Source of the DNA: Pantoea conspicua
Lineage (GTDB): Bacteria; Pseudomonadota; Gammaproteobacteria; Enterobacterales; Enterobacteriaceae
DNA length: 64,000 nucleotides
NCBI RefSeq assembly: GCF_002095315.1
Contig: NZ_MLFN01000007.1
Location: forward strand, 1 to 64,000
Direction: 5' to 3'
The position numbers were made by a program, and so were the translations under genes. Positions 30,701 to 45,471 of the stretch are shown here, piece by piece (within the stretch, counting starts at the first letter, position 1; each line of letters begins with the position of its first letter). Below the pieces are notes generated by a model. The model was not told the DNA's origin. It worked only from the letters and a program-made list of their open reading frames with translations, and ran no database searches.

Positions 30701-31664
30701 CGGTTGCGCCTTCATCACGGATTTCACCGCCGGAACCGGTGGCCGCGCCTGGCCACGGTGAGATCGCCGTCGGGTGGTTGTGCGTCTCAACTTTCATCAG
30801 AATATGCGCCGCTTCCTGATGCCAGCGGTATTCACTTTCTGCGGCGTCGGCGAAGAACCGGCCCACTTCGGACCCTTCCATCACCGCGGCGTTATCTTTG
30901 TAAGCTGACAGCACGTAATCTGGCGTCTGCTCCATGGTATTTTTGATCATCTTAAACAGCGACTTCGGCTGTTGCTCACCATCAATAATCCAGTCGGCGT
31001 TGAAGATTTTATGACGACAGTGCTCCGAGTTGGCCTGCGCAAACATATAGAGTTCGATATCGTTCGGATTGCGGCCCAGACGGGTGAACGCCGCCAGCAG
31101 GTAGTCAATTTCATCGTCGGCCAGCGCCAGACCCAGCGTAAGATTGGCCTGAACCAGCGCCTGACGACCCTCGCCCAGCACATCGATACTTTTCACCGGC
31201 TGCGGTGAATGATGAGCAAACAGCTGCTCAGCCTGCGTCAGGTCGCTGTAAACCGTCTCCATCATGCGGTCATGCAGCAGTGCGCCAAGCGACTGCCACT
31301 GCGCTTCGGTTAACTGCGGTGCCTGCACATAAAACGCCAGACCGCGCTCCAGGCGACGCACCTGCGGCAGATCGCAGTTGTGGGCAATGTCAGTGGCCTT
31401 CGATGACCAGGGTGAAATAGTGCCGGGACGCGGTGTCACCAGCAGCAGACGCCCTTGTGGCGCATGTTCAGCGAGAGAAGGACCATATTTCAGCAGACGC
31501 TGTAAACGGGTCTGTTGGTCGGCGCTCAGTGGCGCGCTGACATCGGCAAAATGGACGTACTCAGCGTAAATATCACTCACCGGCAGGTGAGCGTCCTGAA
31601 AGCGGGTCAGCAGTTTGTTTACACGAAATGCCGACAGGGCGGGCGAACCACGCAGAATTTCCAT
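27777..31664 (-). CDS. purL: phosphoribosylformylglycinamidine synthase
   Basis: PurL catalyses the fourth step of purine synthesis: FGAR plus glutamine plus ATP to FGAM. The 1295-residue single chain is the large gamma-proteobacterial type (E. coli 1295): N-terminal PurS-like domain, two AIRS-like halves ([39 protein letters not shown]), and a C-terminal class I glutaminase with Cys in [11 protein letters not shown] and [10 protein letters not shown] chose the second of two ATG codons at the start. A PurR box lies about 90 bp upstream. Confidence 0.98.
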   Translation of the reverse strand: MEILRGSPALSAFRVNKLLTRFQDAHLPVSDIYAEYVHFADVSAPLSADQQTRLQRLLKYGPSLAEHAPQGRLLLVTPRPGTISPWSSKATDIAHNCDLPQVRRLERGLAFYVQAPQLTEAQWQSLGALLHDRMMETVYSDLTQAEQLFAHHSPQPVKSIDVLGEGRQALVQANLTLGLALADDEIDYLLAAFTRLGRNPNDIELYMFAQANSEHCRHKIFNADWIIDGEQQPKSLFKMIKNTMEQTPDYVLSAYKDNAAVMEGSEVGRFFADAAESEYRWHQEAAHILMKVETHNHPTAISPWPGAATGSGGEIRDEGATGRGAKPKAGLVGFSVSNLRIPGFEQPWEEDFGKPDRIVSALEIMTDGPLGGAAFNNEFGRPALNGYFRTYEEQVTSHNGTELRGYHKPIMLAGGIGNIRADHVQKGEITVGAKLVVLGGPAMNIGLGGGAASSMASGQSDADLDFASVQRDNPEMERRCQEVIDRCWQLGDDNPILFIHDVGAGGLSNAMPELVSDGGRGGQFNLRDILNDEPGMSPLEVWCNESQERYVMAVAPEKLAEFEAICQRERAPFAVIGEATEELHLSLSDSHFDNKPIDMPLDVLLGKTPKMTRDVVTQQAQGSELQRDGITLVDAVNRVLHLPAVAEKTFLITIGDRSVTGMVARDQMIGPWQIPIANCAVTTASLDSYHGEAFALGERAPVALLDFAASGRLAVGEALTNLAATAIGSLKRVKLSANWMSAAGHPGEDAGLYAAVKAVGEELCPALGITIPVGKDSMSMKTRWQEGNEQREMTSPLSLVITAFARVEDVRRTVTPQLQPDQENLLLLIDLGNGANTLGATALSQVYRQLGDKPADVRDATQLAGFFNAMQALVAEQKLLAYHDRSDGGLLVTLAEMAFAGHCGVEVDIAALGNDPLAALFTEELGAVIQINAADHAVVEQVLADHGLAECSHLLGHAQPGDRFVIRSGDSAVYSESRTTLRTWWAETTWQMQRLRDNPACADQEHEAKKNDNDPGLNVTLTFNPQEDVAAPMIATGARPRVAVLREQGVNSHVEMAAAFDRAGFTAVDVHMSDLLAGRRGLEEFQALVACGGFSYGDVLGAGEGWAKSILFNPRVRDEFETFFHRPQTLALGVCNGCQMMSNLRELIPGSDLWPRFVRNQSERFEARFSLVEVAASPSLLLEGMVGSHMPIAVSHGEGFVEVRDPAHLAALESKGLVALRFIDNFGKVTETYPANPNGSPNGITAVTNESGRVTIMMPHPERVFRTVSHSWHPAEWGEDSPWMRIFRNARKQLG

Positions 31665-31755
31665 CATAAGATCTCTCGTCTTCGAAACGCCGGGCGACGC
31701 TTCATTGGGCGCAACAGGGGAAAACGGGGCGTATTATAGAGAAAGCGACCTCGCG

Positions 31756-31771
31756 ACGAAACCGTTTGCGC
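31756..31771 (-). promoter_or_regulatory. PurR operator of purL
   Basis: The plus strand reads ACGAAACCGTTTGCGC, a near-perfect PurR palindrome, about 90 bp upstream of the purL start and in the divergent purL-mltF region. Confidence 0.7.
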
Positions 31772-31935
31772 AAAATTTATGGCCCACCGGATTTGCCTGA
31801 AATTTGCGCAAAACCTGCTATATGAGTTGCTCAGCTTCGCTTTGTTGCGCAAAATGCCCCTCGCTCTGGGAGTTCAAAGAAGACAAATACTGCCTTTAAA
31901 AGACAGAGGCCTTAGAGCCAGAGAGAGATAACTAT

Positions 31936-33917
<1,982 letters not shown>

Positions 33918-33947
33918 TTATAGCGGTCTCCCGCGCTGTGTTAAAAC

Positions 33948-34586
33948 TTATTCCAGCTGTTGCAGCTCGCCTGCCGGCGTCACCCGCCAGCGATGCTGGC
34001 AGAAAAACAGCAGCGGGTTGTCCTGCTTGCTGTCGCTGTAGCCACTGTGGAGCTGTAGCGGCGTGCCGATTTGCTCCTCCAGCTGCGCCACTTTCTCATG
34101 CCCGAGGCAGCGCATCGCCAGCACCCGGCCACCCCAGCCGCGCTCCATCTGGCTGGCGATCAGTTTCACCCGGGGCAGAAACGCAGAGTCGTAATAGACC
34201 TGCTCCACCAGCGACTGCGGCGAACCGGTAATCAGCCAGACATCGGCATCATCACTGCCAAGATAGTCAGTCAGACGCTGCTGCACCACCGGAAAAGCCC
34301 TGACCCGCAGACGAAACCATTGGGCAAATTCCGCTTCAAGACGCAGCAGCGTGCGCTCTGAATGACCAAAAGTGATTGACCAGAGCAGCAGGCTCATCGG
34401 CCAGCGTGCCGCCCGGCCTTTGAACAGCAATCCCAGACCGACGACCGGCAGCAGCGGCCCCACCAGCAACAGATTAAGCGGCCGGCGTCGCAGCAGATAA
34501 CGCATGAAAGTGCCAAACATATCCTGCTGGTGCAGCGTGCCGTCCAGGTCAAAAAATACGATGCGACGTTGTGTACCCTTGGTCAA
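33948..34586 (-). CDS. pgpC: phosphatidylglycerophosphatase C
   Basis: PgpC (YfhB) dephosphorylates phosphatidylglycerophosphate to phosphatidylglycerol at the inner membrane. The 212-residue HAD-family protein has the nucleophile motif FFDLDGTL, a hydrophobic segment around residues 33-60, and the second HAD motif in DVWLITGSPQSLV. It is in its usual place between tadA and yfhH, 60 bp from tadA. Confidence 0.94.
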   Translation of the reverse strand: MTKGTQRRIVFFDLDGTLHQQDMFGTFMRYLLRRRPLNLLLVGPLLPVVGLGLLFKGRAARWPMSLLLWSITFGHSERTLLRLEAEFAQWFRLRVRAFPVVQQRLTDYLGSDDADVWLITGSPQSLVEQVYYDSAFLPRVKLIASQMERGWGGRVLAMRCLGHEKVAQLEEQIGTPLQLHSGYSDSKQDNPLLFFCQHRWRVTPAGELQQLE

Positions 34587-34740
34587 ACAACTCTCCTATA
34601 CGCCGATTTTGCGCCAATAGAGACTATTGTAGCCATCATCAGGCGGCACGGCGATGGCTGTCATTTTTAATTCCGATGACTACAATGCCAGATGAATAGT
34701 TTATTCTTCGGAAATTACTCCTGAATCATGAGGATTGGGC

Positions 34741-35580
34741 ATGAGTTCATTGCTGCGCATTCGCCAGCTTTATCCCCGTCTGGCGTTGAACGAACGCCGG
34801 CTGGCTGATTTTTTGCTGTCACAACCCGATCGGGCACGTCATCTGAGTTCGCAAAAACTGGCGGAAGAGTCAGGCGTCAGTCAGTCAAGCGTGGTGAAAT
34901 TTGCCCAGAAGCTGGGCTACAAAGGTTTTCCAGCGCTGAAACTGGCCCTGAGCGAGTCACTGGCCGACAAGGATGCGATTACCGTGCACAACCATATTCT
35001 CAGCGATGACCCACTCAAGATGGTGGGAGAAAAATTGCTGACCGAAAAGCTGTCGGCCATTCGCGCCACGCTGGATATCAACAGCGAAGAGAAGCTCAAC
35101 GACGTTTTGCAGTTGCTGAAAAATGCCCGGCGAATTTTGCTGGTGGGAATTGGTGCCTCCGGACTGGTGGCGAAAGATTTTTCATGGAAGCTGATGAAAA
35201 TCGGGATTAACGCAGTGGCCGAGCAGGATATGCATGCCCTGCTGGCCAGCGTACAGGCGATGGGGCCCGGCGACGTGCTGCTGGCCATCTCTTATACCGG
35301 TGAGCGACGTGAGATCAATCTGGCGGCGCAGGAAGCGGCCCAGGTCGGCGCAGCCGTGCTGGCCTTTACCGGCTTTACACCGAATACCCTGCAACAGAGC
35401 GCCAGCCACTGTCTCTACACCGTGGCGGAAGAGCAGAGTACCCGCAGCGCGGCGATCTCCTCGACCACCGCGCAGCTGGCGCTGACCGATCTGCTGTTTA
35501 TGGCGCTGGTGCAGAACGATCCGGAACGCGCCTCCAGCCATATCCGGCACAGCGAAGCGCTGGTGAAAAAGCTGGTCTGA
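34741..35580 (+). CDS. yfhH: MurR/RpiR-family transcriptional regulator YfhH
   Basis: A 279-residue regulator with an N-terminal RpiR-type helix-turn-helix (LSSQKLAEESGVSQSSVVKFAQKLGYKGF) and a C-terminal SIS sugar-phosphate-binding domain (ILLVGIGASGLVAKDFSWKLMKIG, LLAISYTGERREI). It matches E. coli YfhH, whose ligand is not established. The ATG at 34741 is preferred over a TTG two codons upstream. No etherase or sugar-transport gene is adjacent, so the metabolic signal is unknown. Confidence 0.9.
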   Translation: MSSLLRIRQLYPRLALNERRLADFLLSQPDRARHLSSQKLAEESGVSQSSVVKFAQKLGYKGFPALKLALSESLADKDAITVHNHILSDDPLKMVGEKLLTEKLSAIRATLDINSEEKLNDVLQLLKNARRILLVGIGASGLVAKDFSWKLMKIGINAVAEQDMHALLASVQAMGPGDVLLAISYTGERREINLAAQEAAQVGAAVLAFTGFTPNTLQQSASHCLYTVAEEQSTRSAAISSTTAQLALTDLLFMALVQNDPERASSHIRHSEALVKKLV

Positions 35581-35635
35581 TCAGCGTCAGGGCGTATAAT
35601 AGCCGCGCTTTTTCTGTTGGTATCAGGTGGGGAAG

Positions 35636-35884
35636 ATGGCGCTGTTGATCACGGCCAAATGCATTAACTGCGATATGTGCGAACCGGAATGCCCGAACCA
35701 GGCCATTTCGCTGGGTGATGCGATTTATGAAATTGATGTCAGCCGCTGCACCGAGTGCATCGGTCATTATGATGAGCCAACCTGCCAGCGGGTCTGCCCT
35801 ATCGATAACACGATCATCGTTGACCCACAGCACACCGAATCACGCGATGCGCTGTGGGATAAGTTTGTGCTGCTGCACGGCTAG
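35636..35884 (+). CDS. yfhL: YfhL-type 2[4Fe-4S] ferredoxin
   Basis: YfhL is a small ferredoxin with two [4Fe-4S] clusters and very low redox potential. The 82 residues contain [12 protein letters not shown] and [18 protein letters not shown], all eight ligands. I chose ATG 35636 (MALLITAKC) rather than a GTG three codons earlier. Its stop overlaps the acpS stop by two bases in convergent orientation. With fdx absent from the isc locus here, YfhL is a possible replacement electron donor, but that is conjecture. Confidence 0.95.
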   Translation: MALLITAKCINCDMCEPECPNQAISLGDAIYEIDVSRCTECIGHYDEPTCQRVCPIDNTIIVDPQHTESRDALWDKFVLLHG

Positions 35885-36261
35885 CTTTCGATGATCACCG
35901 TGGCGCAGGCGTAATGACGTTCGTCAGCCAGCGTGACGTGAACATTTGCCACGCCCAGCCGCTGTGCTACTTCTGCGGCGTGCTGGAAAAAACGTAATCC
36001 CGGTTTCCCCAGCGCATCGTTGTAGACCTCAAACTGATTGAACGCCAGACCGCCGCGAATGCCGGTGCCAAACGCCTTGGCTGCCGCCTCTTTGACCGCA
36101 AAACGCTTGGCAAGAAAGCGCACCGGCTGCTGGTGCGCCTGATATTGCTGCCACTCCGCTTCGCTCAGTACCCGACGCGCCAGCCGATCGCCGGATCGCT
36201 CAATCACCCCGGCGATACGCTCGATCTCAACGATGTCGGTACCCAGTCCGAGAATCGCCAT
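35881..36261 (-). CDS. acpS: holo-[acyl-carrier-protein] synthase
   Basis: AcpS attaches 4'-phosphopantetheine from CoA to acyl carrier protein and is essential for fatty-acid synthesis. The 126 residues (E. coli 126) show [12 protein letters not shown] and the Mg/CoA motif [15 protein letters not shown]. Its ATG overlaps the pdxJ stop by one base (TGATG), so the two are coupled, as in E. coli. Confidence 0.97.
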   Translation of the reverse strand: MAILGLGTDIVEIERIAGVIERSGDRLARRVLSEAEWQQYQAHQQPVRFLAKRFAVKEAAAKAFGTGIRGGLAFNQFEVYNDALGKPGLRFFQHAAEVAQRLGVANVHVTLADERHYACATVIIES

Positions 36262-36992
36262 CAGCGACGCGCTTCACGCAGCAGCTGCTTCATCTCCCGG
36301 ACTGCATCAGGCAATCCGCTCATCACCGCACGGCCAATGATCGCATGACCGATGTTCAGCTCATGCATTTCCGGCAGTGCCGCAATCGGCAGCACGTTGT
36401 GATAGGTCAGACCGTGACCGGCGTTGACCTTCAGACCGAGGCTGGCAGCAAAGGTGGCTGCCTGACGGATGCGCGCCAGTTCTGCGTCGCGCGCCAGACC
36501 TTCCGCTGCCTCGGCATAAGCACCGGTATGAATTTCGATATAGGGGGCACCGCTGGTCACTGCCGCCTCGATCTGGCGGTGATCGGCATCAATGAACAGC
36601 GACACCAGGATACCAGCTTCGCTCAGCAGCTTGACCGCTGCATTCAGCTTATCCTGTTGCCCGGCCACATCCAGTCCGCCCTCTGTGGTCACTTCCTGTC
36701 GCTTTTCCGGTACCAGGCAGCAGAAGTGCGGCTTGATTTCACAGGCGATGCCAATCATCTCATCGGTCACCGCCATCTCCAGATTCATTCGCGTCTGGAT
36801 GGTATCGCGCAGGATACGCACGTCGCGATCGGTGATATGACGGCGATCCTCGCGCAGATGCACGGTAATGCCATCAGCCCCCGCCTGCTCAGCGATAAAC
36901 GCCGCCTGCACCGGATCGGGATAGTTAGTACCACGCGCGTTACGTACCGTGGCAATGTGATCGATATTGACGCCTAACAGCAACTCAGCCAT
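36261..36992 (-). CDS. pdxJ: pyridoxine 5'-phosphate synthase
   Basis: PdxJ condenses 1-deoxyxylulose 5-phosphate with 3-amino-1-hydroxyacetone phosphate to make pyridoxine 5'-phosphate. The 243 residues equal E. coli PdxJ and include [19 protein letters not shown], the loop [14 protein letters not shown] and GHGLTYHNV. The frame is open 19 codons upstream, but [11 protein letters not shown] is the family start. It sits downstream of recO and upstream of acpS. Confidence 0.98.
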   Translation of the reverse strand: MAELLLGVNIDHIATVRNARGTNYPDPVQAAFIAEQAGADGITVHLREDRRHITDRDVRILRDTIQTRMNLEMAVTDEMIGIACEIKPHFCCLVPEKRQEVTTEGGLDVAGQQDKLNAAVKLLSEAGILVSLFIDADHRQIEAAVTSGAPYIEIHTGAYAEAAEGLARDAELARIRQAATFAASLGLKVNAGHGLTYHNVLPIAALPEMHELNIGHAIIGRAVMSGLPDAVREMKQLLREARR

Positions 36993-37064
36993 GACCATCC
37001 TCACTTCTTGTTCATCGTAATGTTGAGTGTACCGCGTTGCACCCGGCAAGCGGTACGACCTGCG

Positions 37065-37814
37065 CTATTCCGCTGCTTCATCAGGCTCTTCACCCGCGAC
37101 ATCCGGTTTTTTCATCGGGGTAAACTGGCGAAACAGCTCCTGACTCTTGAGCGGCTTTCCACCGAGGTAGGGTTTCAGGGCCATGCGGGTAAACCGCTTC
37201 GCGGCGCGCAGGCTTTCCGCATCGGGAAATTCGCGCTCACACAGCGCCCGTAGCTGGCGGCCGGTGAAACTGCGCTGATTCAGCACCAGGCTGGCGATAA
37301 AGCCGCGCTCTTCGCGGTAACTGTAAGTCATATCATCGCTGACCGGCTCGCCGCTGCCGGCACAGTGCAGGAAATCGACGCCGTAGCCGAGATGACCGAG
37401 CAGCGCCAGCTCAAAGCGGCGCAGTGCCGGTTCCGGTGTGCCGTGAGATGAGGCTAAGCTCTGTAAGCAGTTGAGATAGTCGAAGAACAGATCAGAGAAG
37501 GGGAATTCCTGCTGCAGTACGCGGGACAACAGTTCGTTGACGTAGAGGCCGCAATAGAGCGTGATGCCGCTGAGCGGTAACGCCAGCGACACCGCTTCGG
37601 CGTTGCGCAGGGTTTTGACCTCGCCGCGCCCGCTCCAGCGCACCAGCAGCGGCGTGAAAGGCTGTAGCGCCCCTTTCAGCTGAGAGCGACGTGACCGCGC
37701 CCCTTTCGCCAGTACCCGTACCCGCCCTTCGCTTTCGCTGAACAGGTCGAGCAGCAGGCTGGTCTCACTGAAGGGACGACTATGCAGCACAAAGGCGCGT
37801 TGCCAGCCTTCCAT
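37065..37814 (-). CDS. recO: DNA repair protein RecO
   Basis: RecO works with RecF and RecR to load RecA on SSB-coated gaps. The 249 residues have an N-terminal OB fold ([24 protein letters not shown]), the helical core and the C-terminal [19 protein letters not shown] block. The ATG at 37814 aligns with E. coli and lies four bases after the era stop, so the two are in one transcript. Confidence 0.96.
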   Translation of the reverse strand: MEGWQRAFVLHSRPFSETSLLLDLFSESEGRVRVLAKGARSRRSQLKGALQPFTPLLVRWSGRGEVKTLRNAEAVSLALPLSGITLYCGLYVNELLSRVLQQEFPFSDLFFDYLNCLQSLASSHGTPEPALRRFELALLGHLGYGVDFLHCAGSGEPVSDDMTYSYREERGFIASLVLNQRSFTGRQLRALCEREFPDAESLRAAKRFTRMALKPYLGGKPLKSQELFRQFTPMKKPDVAGEEPDEAAE

Positions 37815-37818
37815 CGAA

Positions 37819-38724
37819 TCAGAGATCGTCTGTGTAACCCAGGCTGCGCAGCGCACGTTCGTCGTCCGCCCAGCCCGATTTCACCTTAACCCAGAGTTCG
37901 AGATGCACTTTCGCTTCGAACATCTCTTCCATGTCCCTGCGCGCTTCTGTTCCGATGACTTTGATTTTGGCGCCTTTGTTGCCAATCACCATCTTCTTCT
38001 GGCCTTCGCGTTCCACCAGGATCAGGCCATTGATGTCGTAGCCGCCACGTTCGTTGGTGACGAAGCGCTCGATTTCTACCGTGACCGAGTAAGGCAGCTC
38101 AGCGCCGAGGAAACGCATCAGCTTCTCACGGATGATCTCCGACGCCATAAAGCGCTGTGATCGGTCGGTGATGTAATCTTCCGGGAAATGGTGATCGGCC
38201 TGACGCAGATGTTTACGGGTGATCGCCGCGATAGTATCGACGTTTTTCCCGCTTTCCGCTGAGATCGGCACGATATCGAGGAAGTTCATCTGCTGGCTCA
38301 GGAACTGCAGGTGCGGCAGCAGAATACTCTTGTCCTGGATGTTGTCGACTTTGTTGATCGCCAGCACCACCGGCACTTTGCCGTCGCGCAGTTTACCTAA
38401 CACCATCTCATCATCTGGCGTCCAGCGGGTACCTTCCACCACGAAGATCACCAGTTCCACGTCGCCAATCGAGCTGCTGGCGGCACGGTTCATCAGACGG
38501 TTAATCGCACGCTTCTCTTCCATGTGCAGACCGGGCGTATCGACGTAGATCGCCTGATACTGGCCTTCGGTATGGATGCCCATGATGCGGTGGCGCGTGG
38601 TTTGCGGCTTACGCGAGGTGATCGACACCTTCTGCCCCAGCAACTGGTTCAGTAAGGTGGATTTGCCGACGTTAGGTCGGCCGACAATCGCGACAAAGCC
38701 GCAATAAGTTACGTTTTCGCTCAT
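37819..38724 (-). CDS. era: GTPase Era
   Basis: Era is an essential GTPase that binds 16S rRNA near its 3' end in 30S assembly. The 301 residues match E. coli length. G1 [10 protein letters not shown]3 DTPGLH and G4 NKVD are intact, and the C-terminal KH domain shows [15 protein letters not shown]. In E. coli era overlaps rnc and is translationally coupled; here 148 bp of repeats separate it from rnc, so it may need its own initiation. Confidence 0.98.
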   Translation of the reverse strand: MSENVTYCGFVAIVGRPNVGKSTLLNQLLGQKVSITSRKPQTTRHRIMGIHTEGQYQAIYVDTPGLHMEEKRAINRLMNRAASSSIGDVELVIFVVEGTRWTPDDEMVLGKLRDGKVPVVLAINKVDNIQDKSILLPHLQFLSQQMNFLDIVPISAESGKNVDTIAAITRKHLRQADHHFPEDYITDRSQRFMASEIIREKLMRFLGAELPYSVTVEIERFVTNERGGYDINGLILVEREGQKKMVIGNKGAKIKVIGTEARRDMEEMFEAKVHLELWVKVKSGWADDERALRSLGYTDDL

Positions 38725-38740
38725 TCGAGTCCTGAGTTAT

Positions 38741-40659
<1,919 letters not shown>

Positions 40660-40668
40660 TGGAAATCC

Positions 40669-42468
40669 TTATTTGCTGTCCTTACCGACATGCAGAATCG
40701 CGAGGAAGGCTTCCTGCGGCAGCTCAACGTTACCGACCTGCTTCATTCGCTTCTTACCGTCTTTCTGCTTCTGCAACAGTTTCTTCTTACGACTGACGTC
40801 ACCGCCATAACATTTGGCGAGCACGTTTTTACGCAGCTGTTTAACCGTTGAACGCGCGATAATGTGATTGCCGATTGCCGCCTGAATTGCAATATCGAAC
40901 TGCTGACGCGGAATGAGCTCTTTCATCTTCTCAACCAGATCACGTCCCCGATACGGTGCGTTTTCACGGTGGGTAATCAGCGCCAGCGCATCGACACGTT
41001 CCGAGTTGATCAGAACATCGACGCGCACCATGTCAGAGGTCTGGAAACGTTTAAAGTTATAATCCAGCGAAGCATAGCCGCGTGACGTCGATTTCAGACG
41101 GTCAAAGAAGTCGAGTACTACTTCCGCCATCGGGATTTCGTAGGTCAGCGCGACCTGATTGCCGTGGTAAACCATGTTGGTCTGAACGCCACGTTTCTCG
41201 ATGCATAGCGTAATCACGTTGCCCAGATACTCCTGCGGCAACAGCATGTGACACTCTGCGATCGGCTCGCGCAGCTCTTCGATGTTATTCAGCGCTGGCA
41301 GCTTAGACGGGCTGTCAACGTAGACCACATCACCGCTGGTGGTGACCACTTCATACACTACGGTTGGCGCAGTGGTGATGAGATCGAGATCGTATTCGCG
41401 CTCCAGACGTTCCTGGATGATCTCCATGTGCAGCAGACCAAGGAAGCCACAACGGAAACCAAAGCCCAGCGCCGTCGAGCTCTCTGGCTCGTAGAACAGC
41501 GAGGCATCGTTCAGGCTCAGTTTGCCGAGCGCATCACGGAACGCTTCATAGTCGTCAGAGCTGATTGGGAACAGACCGGCATAGACCTGCGGCTTCACTT
41601 TTTTGAAGCCTGGCAGCGCTTTGTCTGCCGGGTTGCGTGCGGTGGTCAGGGTATCCCCGACCGGCGCGCCGAGAATGTCTTTAATCGCGCAGACCAGCCA
41701 GCCGACTTCACCGCAGTTAAGTTCGTTACGATCGACCCGCTTCGGGGTGAAGATGCCGAGACGGTCAGCGTTATAGACCTGGCCGGTGCTCAGCACTTTA
41801 ATTTTATCGCCCTTGCGCATGGTGCCGTTTTTGACGCGCACCAGCGAAACCACACCGAGGTAGTTATCAAACCAGGAGTCGATAATCAGCGCCTGCAGCG
41901 GAGCCTCCGGATCGCCTTGTGGCGGCGGGATATCCCGCACTAAACGCTCCAGCACTTCGGGTACGCCCACGCCGGTCTTCGCCGAGCAGCGCACCGCGTC
42001 GGTAGCATCAATGCCGACGATATCTTCAATTTCCTGCGCTGCACGATCGGGATCGGCCGCTGGCAGGTCAATTTTGTTCAGAACCGGCACTACTTCCAGA
42101 TCCATCTCAATCGCGGTGTAGCAGTTCGCCAGGGTCTGCGCTTCTACGCCCTGCCCGGCATCCACCACCAGCAATGCACCTTCGCAGGCCGCCAGGGAGC
42201 GGGAAACTTCATAGGAGAAGTCAACGTGACCCGGCGTATCGATGAAATTGAGCTGGTAAGTTTCGCCGTCTTTCGCATGGTAATCGAGCGTCACGCTCTG
42301 TGCTTTGATGGTAATGCCGCGTTCGCGCTCCAGATCCATAGAGTCAAGAACCTGGGCAGCCATCTCACGGGCGGTGAGGCCACCGCAAATCTGAATCAGG
42401 CGGTCAGAGAGCGTAGATTTACCATGGTCGATGTGGGCGATGATGGAGAAATTTCTTATGTGCTTCAT
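40669..42468 (-). CDS. lepA: elongation factor 4 (LepA)
   Basis: LepA is a ribosome-associated GTPase of the EF-G superfamily that aids translation initiation or back-translocation under stress. The 599 residues (E. coli 599) carry [18 protein letters not shown] and [13 protein letters not shown], then the EF-4-specific C-terminal domain. It heads the lepA-lepB-rnc-era-recO-pdxJ-acpS string. Confidence 0.98.
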   Translation of the reverse strand: MKHIRNFSIIAHIDHGKSTLSDRLIQICGGLTAREMAAQVLDSMDLERERGITIKAQSVTLDYHAKDGETYQLNFIDTPGHVDFSYEVSRSLAACEGALLVVDAGQGVEAQTLANCYTAIEMDLEVVPVLNKIDLPAADPDRAAQEIEDIVGIDATDAVRCSAKTGVGVPEVLERLVRDIPPPQGDPEAPLQALIIDSWFDNYLGVVSLVRVKNGTMRKGDKIKVLSTGQVYNADRLGIFTPKRVDRNELNCGEVGWLVCAIKDILGAPVGDTLTTARNPADKALPGFKKVKPQVYAGLFPISSDDYEAFRDALGKLSLNDASLFYEPESSTALGFGFRCGFLGLLHMEIIQERLEREYDLDLITTAPTVVYEVVTTSGDVVYVDSPSKLPALNNIEELREPIAECHMLLPQEYLGNVITLCIEKRGVQTNMVYHGNQVALTYEIPMAEVVLDFFDRLKSTSRGYASLDYNFKRFQTSDMVRVDVLINSERVDALALITHRENAPYRGRDLVEKMKELIPRQQFDIAIQAAIGNHIIARSTVKQLRKNVLAKCYGGDVSRKKKLLQKQKDGKKRMKQVGNVELPQEAFLAILHVGKDSK

Positions 42469-42687
42469 TTATATGAATATCTTCGCATAGAGAATCAGTT
42501 GAAAACCTGAGCACAGACACATTCAGGAAGATCGCTCTTTACCCACAATCCTGTCAGCCTCATTAATGACGACGCATATTACACTGTTAACGCCGCGCAT
42601 AAAAGAATGGAACGTTGTGGAAGCGAAACAGAGTTTTGCACAGGGAAGAACAGACAAAGGCCGCGGAGTGCGCGGCCTGGGCGTGGG

Positions 42688-43152
42688 TTACGCTTCGCTT
42701 TCAACACGCAGCGCGTCAGGAGGTAATGCGATGTTCAGGATCACCGGTTGAAAGGCTTCACGGTCGCCCAGCTTCATTGAGACCCCTTTGGCGATAATAA
42801 AGCCGCCGATACCGCCCAGCAGCGCGCCGCTGGCGGCGGCCAGGTCGCTATTGAACAGTGCCTGAAACAGGCCTGCCACCAGAAACAGACCAAACAGCGG
42901 CGTCATGTAGACCAGCAACGCCGAGCCCAGCAGGCTGCTCTCGCGGATACCCAGTTCGATCCGCTGACCCGGTTGCAGCGGTTTGCTGCTGGCAATCTGC
43001 ATCACATGGGCATTTTTCGGGCCGAGTTTGTTCAGCATGTGACTGCCGCAGCCTTTACGCGCCTGACAGCTGTTGCAGGAGGTTTTCGCTTCAGTATGCA
43101 GAGTGGCGATGCCATCCTGCCATGCCACCACGGTGGCCCATTCTCTCATCAT
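42688..43152 (-). CDS. rseC: sigma-E regulatory / redox protein RseC
   Basis: RseC is an inner-membrane protein of the rpoE operon; its homologue RsxC-linked role and SoxR reduction link it to redox control. The 154 residues have the four-Cys motif CNSCQARKGCGS near the N-terminus and two membrane helices (about 75-95 and 100-120). It starts with two tandem ATG codons overlapping the rseB stop, which indicates coupling. Confidence 0.93.
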   Translation of the reverse strand: MMREWATVVAWQDGIATLHTEAKTSCNSCQARKGCGSHMLNKLGPKNAHVMQIASSKPLQPGQRIELGIRESSLLGSALLVYMTPLFGLFLVAGLFQALFNSDLAAASGALLGGIGGFIIAKGVSMKLGDREAFQPVILNIALPPDALRVESEA

Positions 43153-44105
43153 TTTTGTGACCCCAGGTCGATGCTGTCCGCAATGCGTTTTGCTGTCGCT
43201 GGCGGTAATTCGCCGACCACTGCAATCTCGCTATTATTGCGCACAACCGTCTGGACCGTACGACGCCCAGTGCGCAATGTCTGGGTAGTACTGCTTTTAT
43301 CGGCTGGCGTAATATTGATCGCGAAGCTGAACAGGCCATCGCTGTAGAGACGTGACTCCATATTCTTGTTCAGCGCGGGCAGCGTACGACGGTTCTGAGA
43401 CACCAGCGTCATACCGGCGGGAATCCAGCCTGGCTGCCAGTTGAGCGTCACCGCATCCCCTTTCGGCACCGAGAGCGATGGCGGCAAATTGGCTTTCTCC
43501 AGCCCCTGCATCAGATTACGCACCCCTTCGTCTACCGCGAAGCTGATGACGCGGAACTGCTCCAGCGTTTCACCATCACGATCCAGCAAGTCAATGCGCA
43601 GCGGTAGTTTGGTATCCACATCGAGCCAGACTACGTAGCTGTAACGGGTGCCGTCGCGCGACACGATGCGCAACACGTCACACATCTGATCGGCAATACG
43701 TGAGCGTCCGACGGTAATAAAGTCGTAAGCACTGCTCAGTTTGGAGAAATCAGCAAAAATAACCGATGGCAAGGCATCGATAATGTGGTTGCCAGGTAGC
43801 GAGAACGGTTCAAGGCCCGGTTCGAAGTAGCTGATATCGTTGCCGCGCTGGATCACTTCACGGCGCGGACCGTCCATCTGCAACAGCTGAGCAAAAATGC
43901 GCTGATCGATCACCGCATGACGGTAACGCAGCGATTCAATGCCAAGGCGGGAGACGTTGATATAAGCAAATTCGTAGTTGAGGTTCTGACTGGCCTGCTC
44001 CATCTGCTGCAATAACGCCCCAGACGCAGAAGTTTGCGCCGGGGCGGCAGATGACCACAACAGGCTGCCTGTCAGCAGGCTAACAGCATACCAAAGCGGC
44101 TTCAT
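43149..44105 (-). CDS. rseB: periplasmic sigma-E regulator RseB
   Basis: RseB binds the periplasmic part of RseA and shields it from DegS until mislocalised lipopolysaccharide or outer-membrane protein signals appear. The 318 residues (E. coli 318) start with a signal peptide, MKPLWYAVSLLTGSLLWSSA, cleaved near APA-Q, followed by the two MucB/RseB domains. The start overlaps the rseA stop by one base. Confidence 0.97.
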   Translation of the reverse strand: MKPLWYAVSLLTGSLLWSSAAPAQTSASGALLQQMEQASQNLNYEFAYINVSRLGIESLRYRHAVIDQRIFAQLLQMDGPRREVIQRGNDISYFEPGLEPFSLPGNHIIDALPSVIFADFSKLSSAYDFITVGRSRIADQMCDVLRIVSRDGTRYSYVVWLDVDTKLPLRIDLLDRDGETLEQFRVISFAVDEGVRNLMQGLEKANLPPSLSVPKGDAVTLNWQPGWIPAGMTLVSQNRRTLPALNKNMESRLYSDGLFSFAINITPADKSSTTQTLRTGRRTVQTVVRNNSEIAVVGELPPATAKRIADSIDLGSQK

Positions 44106-44758
44106 TACTGCTGCTGGAGTCCTAAGGATTGGTTTCCGGGAACATCAGCCTGTGCCTGTTTCGGTGCGTTGGTTTCAAACTGCAGCTGATCGGCATGTAA
44201 GCGGCGTTGCAGTTCATAATCCTGCAGCATCGCGTTAACGCGACGACGCTGATCCTGAACCTGCTGATTGGCGCTGTTGGTATCAAACGCATCTGACGGT
44301 ACGCCCAGACTGACCGGTGAGGCTTTACCCATCATCGGCAGCGTGTTGAACACCGGTGAGTCAGACGCTTCAGTCGCACCGCCGTTTGGCTGGTTGTAGT
44401 GCTGTACGCCAACGATAACGGCCAGTGAGACGCAGGCAGCCACGCCGACCTGAGTCAGCTGCGCGGCCCACGGACGCACTTTCTGCCAGAACGGCATTTT
44501 TTCCCAGCGGGAAGGTTCTGGCTGCGCTTCAGGGATCAGCGGTGTAACAGTACGCAGCGGTTCTTTTTCGATGGCAGCGGCAACGCGCGCAGAGATATCA
44601 AAATGCAGGAACTCACCAACATCGCCGCGCATCGTATCGCGAATGAGATGGTAGCTTTCCCAGCTTTTCTGTAAATCCGCATCCTTAGATAACGTGGAGA
44701 ACAGCTCGTTATCTAAGGTCTCACCATCCATTAAAGCGGAAAGTTTTTCTTTCTGCAT
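44105..44758 (-). CDS. rseA: anti-sigma-E factor RseA
   Basis: RseA holds sigma-E at the inner membrane and is cut by DegS and RseP under envelope stress. The 217 residues show the cytoplasmic sigma-binding part (MQKEKLSALMDGETLDNELF), one membrane helix near residues 98-117 and a periplasmic Gln-rich domain. It follows rpoE by 27 bp. Confidence 0.97.
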   Translation of the reverse strand: MQKEKLSALMDGETLDNELFSTLSKDADLQKSWESYHLIRDTMRGDVGEFLHFDISARVAAAIEKEPLRTVTPLIPEAQPEPSRWEKMPFWQKVRPWAAQLTQVGVAACVSLAVIVGVQHYNQPNGGATEASDSPVFNTLPMMGKASPVSLGVPSDAFDTNSANQQVQDQRRRVNAMLQDYELQRRLHADQLQFETNAPKQAQADVPGNQSLGLQQQ

Positions 44759-44785
44759 GCCTATGTACCCTTCCAGTAGCCGTTA

Positions 44786-45364
44786 TCACTGACGTTGGAT
44801 AAGCGGTTGAACTTTATTATCAATGGCCTCTCGTGCACGGAAGATACGTGACCGAACAGTGCCTACCGGGCAATCCATAATGACGGCGATCTCTTCATAG
44901 CTCAGGCCGTCCAGTTCCCTGAGGGTGATTGCCATACGCAAATCCTCAGGTAGCGCCTCGATGGTACGAAAGACAATTTGTTTCAGTTCTTCTGACAACA
45001 TTAAGTTCTCAGGGTTCGAAATTTCTTTTAATGCACCCGCACTTTCGAAATTTTCTGCATCAATCGCATCCACATCGCTGGATGGAGGACGACGTCCCTG
45101 AGCAACCAGGTAATTTTTCGCTGTATTGACCGCGATGCGGTACAGCCAGGTATAAAACGCGCTATCGCCCCGGAAAGAGTCCAGTGCGCGATACGCTTTA
45201 ATAAACGATTCCTGTACTACATCAGGCACATCGCCCGACGGAACATAGCGTGAAACCAGGCTCGCCACTTTATGCTGGTAACGAATCACCAGTAAGTTGA
45301 AAGCTTTTTGATCTCCCTTCTGTACCCGTTCAACGAGGATCTGATCCGTTAACTGCTCGCTCAT
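44786..45364 (-). CDS. rpoE: RNA polymerase sigma-E factor
   Basis: Sigma-E directs the envelope-stress regulon and is essential in E. coli. The 192-residue ECF sigma factor begins MSEQLTDQILVERVQKGDQ, with region 2 (DVVQESFIKAYRALDSFRG, YTWLYRIAVNTAKN) and region 4 (LRELDGLSYEEIAVIMDCPVGTVRSRI). The frame is open 24 codons upstream, but the family start is at 45364. Its own sigma-E promoter lies about 80-110 bp upstream. Confidence 0.98.
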   Translation of the reverse strand: MSEQLTDQILVERVQKGDQKAFNLLVIRYQHKVASLVSRYVPSGDVPDVVQESFIKAYRALDSFRGDSAFYTWLYRIAVNTAKNYLVAQGRRPPSSDVDAIDAENFESAGALKEISNPENLMLSEELKQIVFRTIEALPEDLRMAITLRELDGLSYEEIAVIMDCPVGTVRSRIFRAREAIDNKVQPLIQRQ

Positions 45365-45444
45365 CCGAGGTAATGTCTCCCCAAATTTTTTATACGCGTA
45401 AAGTAACTGCCAGCACATCTCAATGTTTCTGAGCAAGCATGCGC

Positions 45445-45471
45445 TTAGAGTTGTGATGTGGTGCGAAGTTC
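45445..45471 (-). promoter_or_regulatory. sigma-E promoter of rpoE (P2 type)
   Basis: The minus strand reads GAACTT (45466-45471), a 16-bp spacer, then TCTAA (45445-45449), the sigma-E promoter pattern, about 80-110 bp upstream of rpoE. It gives positive autoregulation as in E. coli. Confidence 0.85.

Noticed and set aside
45365-45436. 24-codon in-frame extension upstream of rpoE (MLRNIEMCWQLL)
   Set aside because: The sigma-E family start MSEQLTDQ is 24 codons downstream and the region is the rpoE leader. It could be a leader peptide but nothing supports fusion to rpoE.
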